From contig NZ_JAMOZL010000014.1 of the NCBI RefSeq assembly GCF_023667495.1, positions 124,001 to 188,000 on the forward strand: DNA of 64,000 nt, written 5' to 3'. Positions 61,034 through 64,000 of this stretch are shown piece by piece. The translations under genes and the position numbers were made by a program. Below the pieces are notes generated by a model. That model did not search any database, had not been told where the DNA came from, and saw nothing but the letters and a program-made list of their open reading frames with translations. Each line of letters starts with the position of its first letter. Within the stretch, counting starts at the first letter, position 1. Source of the DNA: Dyadobacter sp. MSC1_007 (GTDB taxonomy: Bacteria > Bacteroidota > Bacteroidia > Cytophagales > Spirosomataceae).

Positions 61034-62047
61034 ATGCAAATAAACCAAAATAAGCTTAAACAACGTCTCATCATGCTGTCTTTTATAGCCAGTATCCTGC
61101 TGACGGGATTGAAGTTTTTTGCATTCTATCTGACCTCTTCCAACGCCATCCTGAGCGACGCCCTCGAATCGATCATCAATGTAATCGCCAGTGGTTTTGC
61201 ATTTTACAGCGTCTATCTTTCAGCTCAGCCCAAGGACAGGAACCATCCATACGGCCACGGGAAAATAGAGTTTTTCTCTGCCGGCTTCGAGGGGGCACTC
61301 ATCATTATTGCCTCTTTATTCATTATTATAGAAGCGGTAAAGCGGCTAATGGACCCCGCCCCTATTCAAAACCTCGCAGAAGGATCGGGCTTTATCCTTT
61401 TTACGATCCTGGTCAACACCGCAATTGGATACAAACTGCTTACCGAAGGAAAAAGAGCCAACTCGCTCGCATTAATAGCCGACGGAAAGCATTTGATGTC
61501 GGACAGCGTCAGCAGCGTCGTTTTGATATTTAGTGTTGGACTGATCATGCTGACAGGATACGCATGGATCGATAGTGTGGCCTCGCTTCTTTTCGGTGTG
61601 TTCCTCGCTTACAGCGGCTCACAACTGGTAAGTAAATCAGTGGCGGGCCTAATGGACGCCAGCGACGAATTGCTTCTTGAAAAAGTGGTCCAAACCTTAC
61701 GTGACCATAAAAAAGATGAATGGATAGACGTGCATAACCTGCGGGTGCAGCAATACGGCTCCGATTTGCACATTGACTGCCATCTGACATTACCTTACTA
61801 TTGGGAATTGCAGAAAGTACATGAGACGATTCACGAGTTTGAGAACATTCTAAAAAATCCCCAGCCTGGTGAAACGGAAATTTTCGTTCACGCCGATCCG
61901 TGCGTTTACCAATGTTGCTACTTTTGCAGGATCGACGATTGTCCCGTGCGCCAGCATGCATTTGTGAAGGATATTGATTGGGACGCGGCAAAACTCGTCA
62001 AGAACGAGAAGCTCTATAATGAAGCAAGAATAAATATTCAGGAGTAA
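61034..62047 (+). CDS. Cation diffusion facilitator family transporter
   Basis: 337 residues with six transmembrane helices and a C-terminal cytoplasmic domain. Metal-site motifs SNAILSDALESIINV and GHGKIEFF (helix II) and ADGKHLMSDSVSS (helix V) are present, the latter two with His/Asp. The C-terminus carries an unusual Cys pair, CVYQCCYFCRIDDC, that might bind metal. Exports Zn, Fe or a related divalent ion. It precedes the isomerase gene by 25 bp. Confidence 0.93.
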   Translation: MQINQNKLKQRLIMLSFIASILLTGLKFFAFYLTSSNAILSDALESIINVIASGFAFYSVYLSAQPKDRNHPYGHGKIEFFSAGFEGALIIIASLFIIIEAVKRLMDPAPIQNLAEGSGFILFTILVNTAIGYKLLTEGKRANSLALIADGKHLMSDSVSSVVLIFSVGLIMLTGYAWIDSVASLLFGVFLAYSGSQLVSKSVAGLMDASDELLLEKVVQTLRDHKKDEWIDVHNLRVQQYGSDLHIDCHLTLPYYWELQKVHETIHEFENILKNPQPGETEIFVHADPCVYQCCYFCRIDDCPVRQHAFVKDIDWDAAKLVKNEKLYNEARINIQE

Positions 62048-62072
62048 ACATAAATCTAAATTCTAACCAATC

Positions 62073-62996
62073 ATGGACTTTTCTCGTCGCGATTTCATTA
62101 AACAGGCCGGTGCAGCCGCATTAGCCGCTACTACATTCACAGATCTCTTCGCCGAACCGGCTGCCAAAAAACTTTGGTTTGAGATCTCACTGGCCGAATG
62201 GTCATTGCACAAGGCACTTTTCGCGAAAAAACTCACCAACCTCGACTTTCCTGAATTAGCTAAAAAAGAATTCGGCATTTCAATCGTCGAATACGTGAAC
62301 CAGTTCTTCAAAGACAAAGCCGAAGACAAAACATACCTGGCAGAGCTTCTGAAAAGAGCCAAGGATAATGGCGTCAAAAACAATCTGATCATGATCGACG
62401 GTGAAGGTGGCTTGGGCGAACTGGATGCTGCGGTTCGTAACAAAGCTGTTGAAAACCACTACAAATGGGTTGAAGCTGCAAAATACCTGGGTTGCAAAAC
62501 CATCCGTGTGAACGCATTCGGCAAAGGCAGCAACGAGGAAATCGCAAAAGCGGCGGTAGAAGGCTTGGGAAAACTAGGCGAATTTGCTTCCAAAACCGGC
62601 ATTAATGTGATCGTTGAAAACCACGGCGGCTCATCATCGAACGGTCAGTGGCTTGCTGGCGTGATGAAGCAGGTGAATATGAAAAACGTAGGCACCCTGC
62701 CCGATTTTGGCAACTTCTGCATCAAACGCTCAGCTAGCGGCTGCGAAGAATCGTACGACCGTTACCAGGGAACGCAGGAGCTGATGCCATTCGCAAAAGG
62801 CGTAAGTGCTAAAACTTACGATTTCGACGAAAAAGGCAATTGCATTGAAACAGACTATACTAAAATTCTCAAAATCGTGAAAGACAGCGGCTTCAAAGGC
62901 ATCGCGGGTATCGAGTATGAAGGAAGCAAGCTTTCAGAGTATGACGGTATCAAAGCGACGAAAGCGTTGTTGGAGCGTGTTGGACCGACGGTGTAG
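62073..62996 (+). CDS. Tat-signal sugar phosphate isomerase/epimerase
   Basis: 307 residues, TIM-barrel family (AP2Ec/xylose isomerase-like). Starts MDFSRRDFIKQAGAAALAAT, a twin-arginine signal. The barrel shows LIMIDGEGGLGELDAAVRNK, IRVNAFGKGSNEE and VENHGGSSSNGQW, with NHG/GG motifs near metal sites. Probable periplasmic sugar isomerase or epimerase. It follows the cation transporter gene closely and ends before a strong terminator. Confidence 0.88.
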   Translation: MDFSRRDFIKQAGAAALAATTFTDLFAEPAAKKLWFEISLAEWSLHKALFAKKLTNLDFPELAKKEFGISIVEYVNQFFKDKAEDKTYLAELLKRAKDNGVKNNLIMIDGEGGLGELDAAVRNKAVENHYKWVEAAKYLGCKTIRVNAFGKGSNEEIAKAAVEGLGKLGEFASKTGINVIVENHGGSSSNGQWLAGVMKQVNMKNVGTLPDFGNFCIKRSASGCEESYDRYQGTQELMPFAKGVSAKTYDFDEKGNCIETDYTKILKIVKDSGFKGIAGIEYEGSKLSEYDGIKATKALLERVGPTV

Positions 62997-63000
62997 CGCC

Positions 63001-63117
63001 TTTTCCCCCTGCCCCCAGAGGGGAGTTTTTAAACAGAAAATGCTGACCCTGTGGTCAGCATTTTCTGTTTCCGGCGTAAGCAACTCCCCTCCCAGGGGCC
63101 GGGGGTTGTCGGGGGTG
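63001..63117. repeat. GC-rich inverted repeats flanking a terminator
   Basis: CCCCCTGCCCCCAGAGGGGA (about 63005-63024) and the imperfect inverse copy around AACTCCCCTCCCAGGGGCC (from about 63082) surround the hairpin at 63031-63070. Such GC-rich pairs occur as intergenic palindromic repeats in Bacteroidota; whether others exist in this genome cannot be seen. Confidence 0.5.
63031..63070. terminator. Perfect 18-bp hairpin terminator
   Basis: AAACAGAAAATGCTGACC (63031-63048) pairs completely with GGTCAGCATTTTCTGTTT (63053-63070) across a CTGT loop. It separates the convergent isomerase and folE genes. Confidence 0.82.
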
Positions 63118-63118
63118 G

Positions 63119-63808
63119 TCACATTTCCAGGTAGCTCAAAAACTCTCTCTTGGTAGCCTCCTCTTCAAATTTCCCTCCGTAGAATGCCGTCACTGTGGAG
63201 CTGCCCGAGTCGCGGATTCCTCGTGATTGTACACACATATGCTGGGCGTCGATTACCACGGCTACGTCTTCGGTTTGCAAGGCTTGTTTCAGCTCGTTGG
63301 CAATCTGCACCGTGAGGCGCTCTTGTACTTGCGGCCGTTTCGCGTAATACTCGACGATCCGGTTCAGTTTGGAGAGGCCGATCACTTTTCCGCTGGATAT
63401 ATAAGCAACGTGCGCTTTTCCGTAGATCGGTACAAAATGATGCTCGCAGTTGGAAAAGACTGTAATATCCTTTTCGACGAGCATTTGATTGTATTTGTAT
63501 TTATTTTCAAAAAGAGCGATCGAGGGCTTATTTTTAGGATCAAGACCGCTGAAAACCTCTTTAATATACATTTTTGCAACTCTTTTAGGAGTTCCTCTCA
63601 GGCTATCGTCGGTCATATCCAGACCCATGATCTCCATGATGTGCCGAAAATGCTTTTCGATCAATTCCATTTTCATCTCGTCTTCCATAGCAAAGGCGTC
63701 CTTGCGCAGGGGAGTTTCAATGGAAGAATATAAGTGATCGTCGCCAATCTCTTCGATGTCCAAAGCCTCACTGGACCGGATACTCGACAAAATTCCGTTC
63801 TGTTTCAT
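63119..63808 (-). CDS. folE: GTP cyclohydrolase I
   Basis: 229 residues. The FolE signature is complete: DSLRGTPKRVAKMYIKEVF, zinc ligands in SNCEHHFVPIYG and the later DAQHMCVQSRG, and substrate residues in KVIGLSKLNRIVEYYAKRPQ. It makes 7,8-dihydroneopterin triphosphate from GTP, the first step of folate and queuosine synthesis. It overlaps the end of the PTPS gene by 41 bp, which supports a shared pterin pathway and operon. Confidence 0.95.
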   Translation of the reverse strand: MKQNGILSSIRSSEALDIEEIGDDHLYSSIETPLRKDAFAMEDEMKMELIEKHFRHIMEIMGLDMTDDSLRGTPKRVAKMYIKEVFSGLDPKNKPSIALFENKYKYNQMLVEKDITVFSNCEHHFVPIYGKAHVAYISSGKVIGLSKLNRIVEYYAKRPQVQERLTVQIANELKQALQTEDVAVVIDAQHMCVQSRGIRDSGSSTVTAFYGGKFEEEATKREFLSYLEM

Positions 63809-64000
63809 ATAATCTAACTTTCAGGTCAAGTCCTGAATCAATTTTGGGTCTTAAGATTGAATAAATAACGATCGCTATGTTTTCAGCGGTAGGATTCAAT
63901 GTCTTGAATTCCTCTACGTCCAGATTCAAGTTGCGGTGGTCGAAACGGTCAATGACAGTTTCCTTCAAAATGGCGCTCAGGACTTTCATATCGATCACGT
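63768..64000 (-). CDS. 6-pyruvoyl-tetrahydropterin synthase/QueD-family protein (5' end outside)
   Basis: The visible 76-residue C-terminal part reads MKVLSAILKETVIDRFDHRN, LNLDVEEFKTLNPTAENIAI and LYETERNFVEY. DHRNLN-D and NPTAENIA are conserved in the PTPS/QueD family, whose zinc sites and active Cys lie in the missing N-terminus. QueD acts directly after FolE in queuosine synthesis, matching its neighbour. Folate-type or biopterin-type roles are also possible. Confidence 0.82.
   Translation of the reverse strand, partial: VIDMKVLSAILKETVIDRFDHRNLNLDVEEFKTLNPTAENIAIVIYSILRPKIDSGLDLKVRLYETERNFVEYPVQ

Noticed and set aside
1..64000. CRISPR array or rRNA operon
   Set aside because: No regularly spaced repeat series and no rRNA sequence was found in the window.

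Overview
The window reads as chromosome of a Bacteroidota bacterium of the order Cytophagales, most likely the Spirosomataceae/Dyadobacter group. That placement is inference from gene content: HxlR/AraC/SDR cassettes, a WG-repeat protein, Tat-signal Gfo/Idh/MocA and sugar-isomerase proteins, a Bacteroidota-type tyrosine integrase, and promoters of the form TTG-N19-TAnnTTTG, the clearest of which precedes a tRNA-Leu gene. No rRNA operon or CRISPR array is present.

Layout. 1-7.1 kb: two HxlR regulators, each divergent from an oxidoreductase and sharing one palindromic operator type, an acyltransferase, a broken NTF2-like gene, a secreted metallopeptidase-like protein, a frameshifted alpha/beta hydrolase and an AraC regulator. 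7.5-14.1 kb: an integrated element of about 6.5 kb bounded by 16-bp direct repeats, carrying a tyrosine integrase, a small gene split by a complete IS21-family element with a 6-bp target duplication, and an RDD membrane protein. 14.4-31.5 kb: redox and regulatory genes (F420-reductase-like, SDRs, AraC, ArsR, TetR), an ArsR-dabA-dabB inorganic-carbon pump operon followed by DUF983 and PhnA genes, and a large secreted tannase-like esterase. 31.6-40.8 kb: a carboxymuconolactone-decarboxylase/monooxygenase fusion, an ECF sigma/membrane-protein pair, a cytidylyltransferase-like protein, and an AraC-GAPDH-PNPOx-CopB-type ATPase cassette. 40.9-45.6 kb: a nucleotidyl-cyclase-like DUF3095 protein followed by a patatin-like phospholipase, divergent from a WG-repeat protein. 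45.6-51.8 kb: an ECF42-type sigma factor with its YCII partner, small genes, a RibD-type reductase, a Tat-signal SelA-like PLP protein and a Gfo/Idh/MocA protein. 52-54.5 kb: tRNA-Leu(GAG), a proteasome-like Ntn-hydrolase protein, small ORFs and an XRE regulator. 54.5-64 kb: compact housekeeping genes (deoxynucleoside kinase, trhO, GNAT, surE, GH3, LysE, NUDIX, cation diffusion facilitator, sugar isomerase, folE, PTPS).

The most interesting candidate system is the cyclase-like plus patatin operon, which has the parts of a nucleotide-signalled phospholipase but contains no recognised CBASS or Pycsar gene set. The proteasome-like protein is a second candidate. Four genes (NTF2-like, alpha/beta hydrolase, SDR and AraC) each carry a single disabling change. 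Three of these are one-base indels or phase changes and one is an amber codon, so both sequencing error and real gene decay must be considered.
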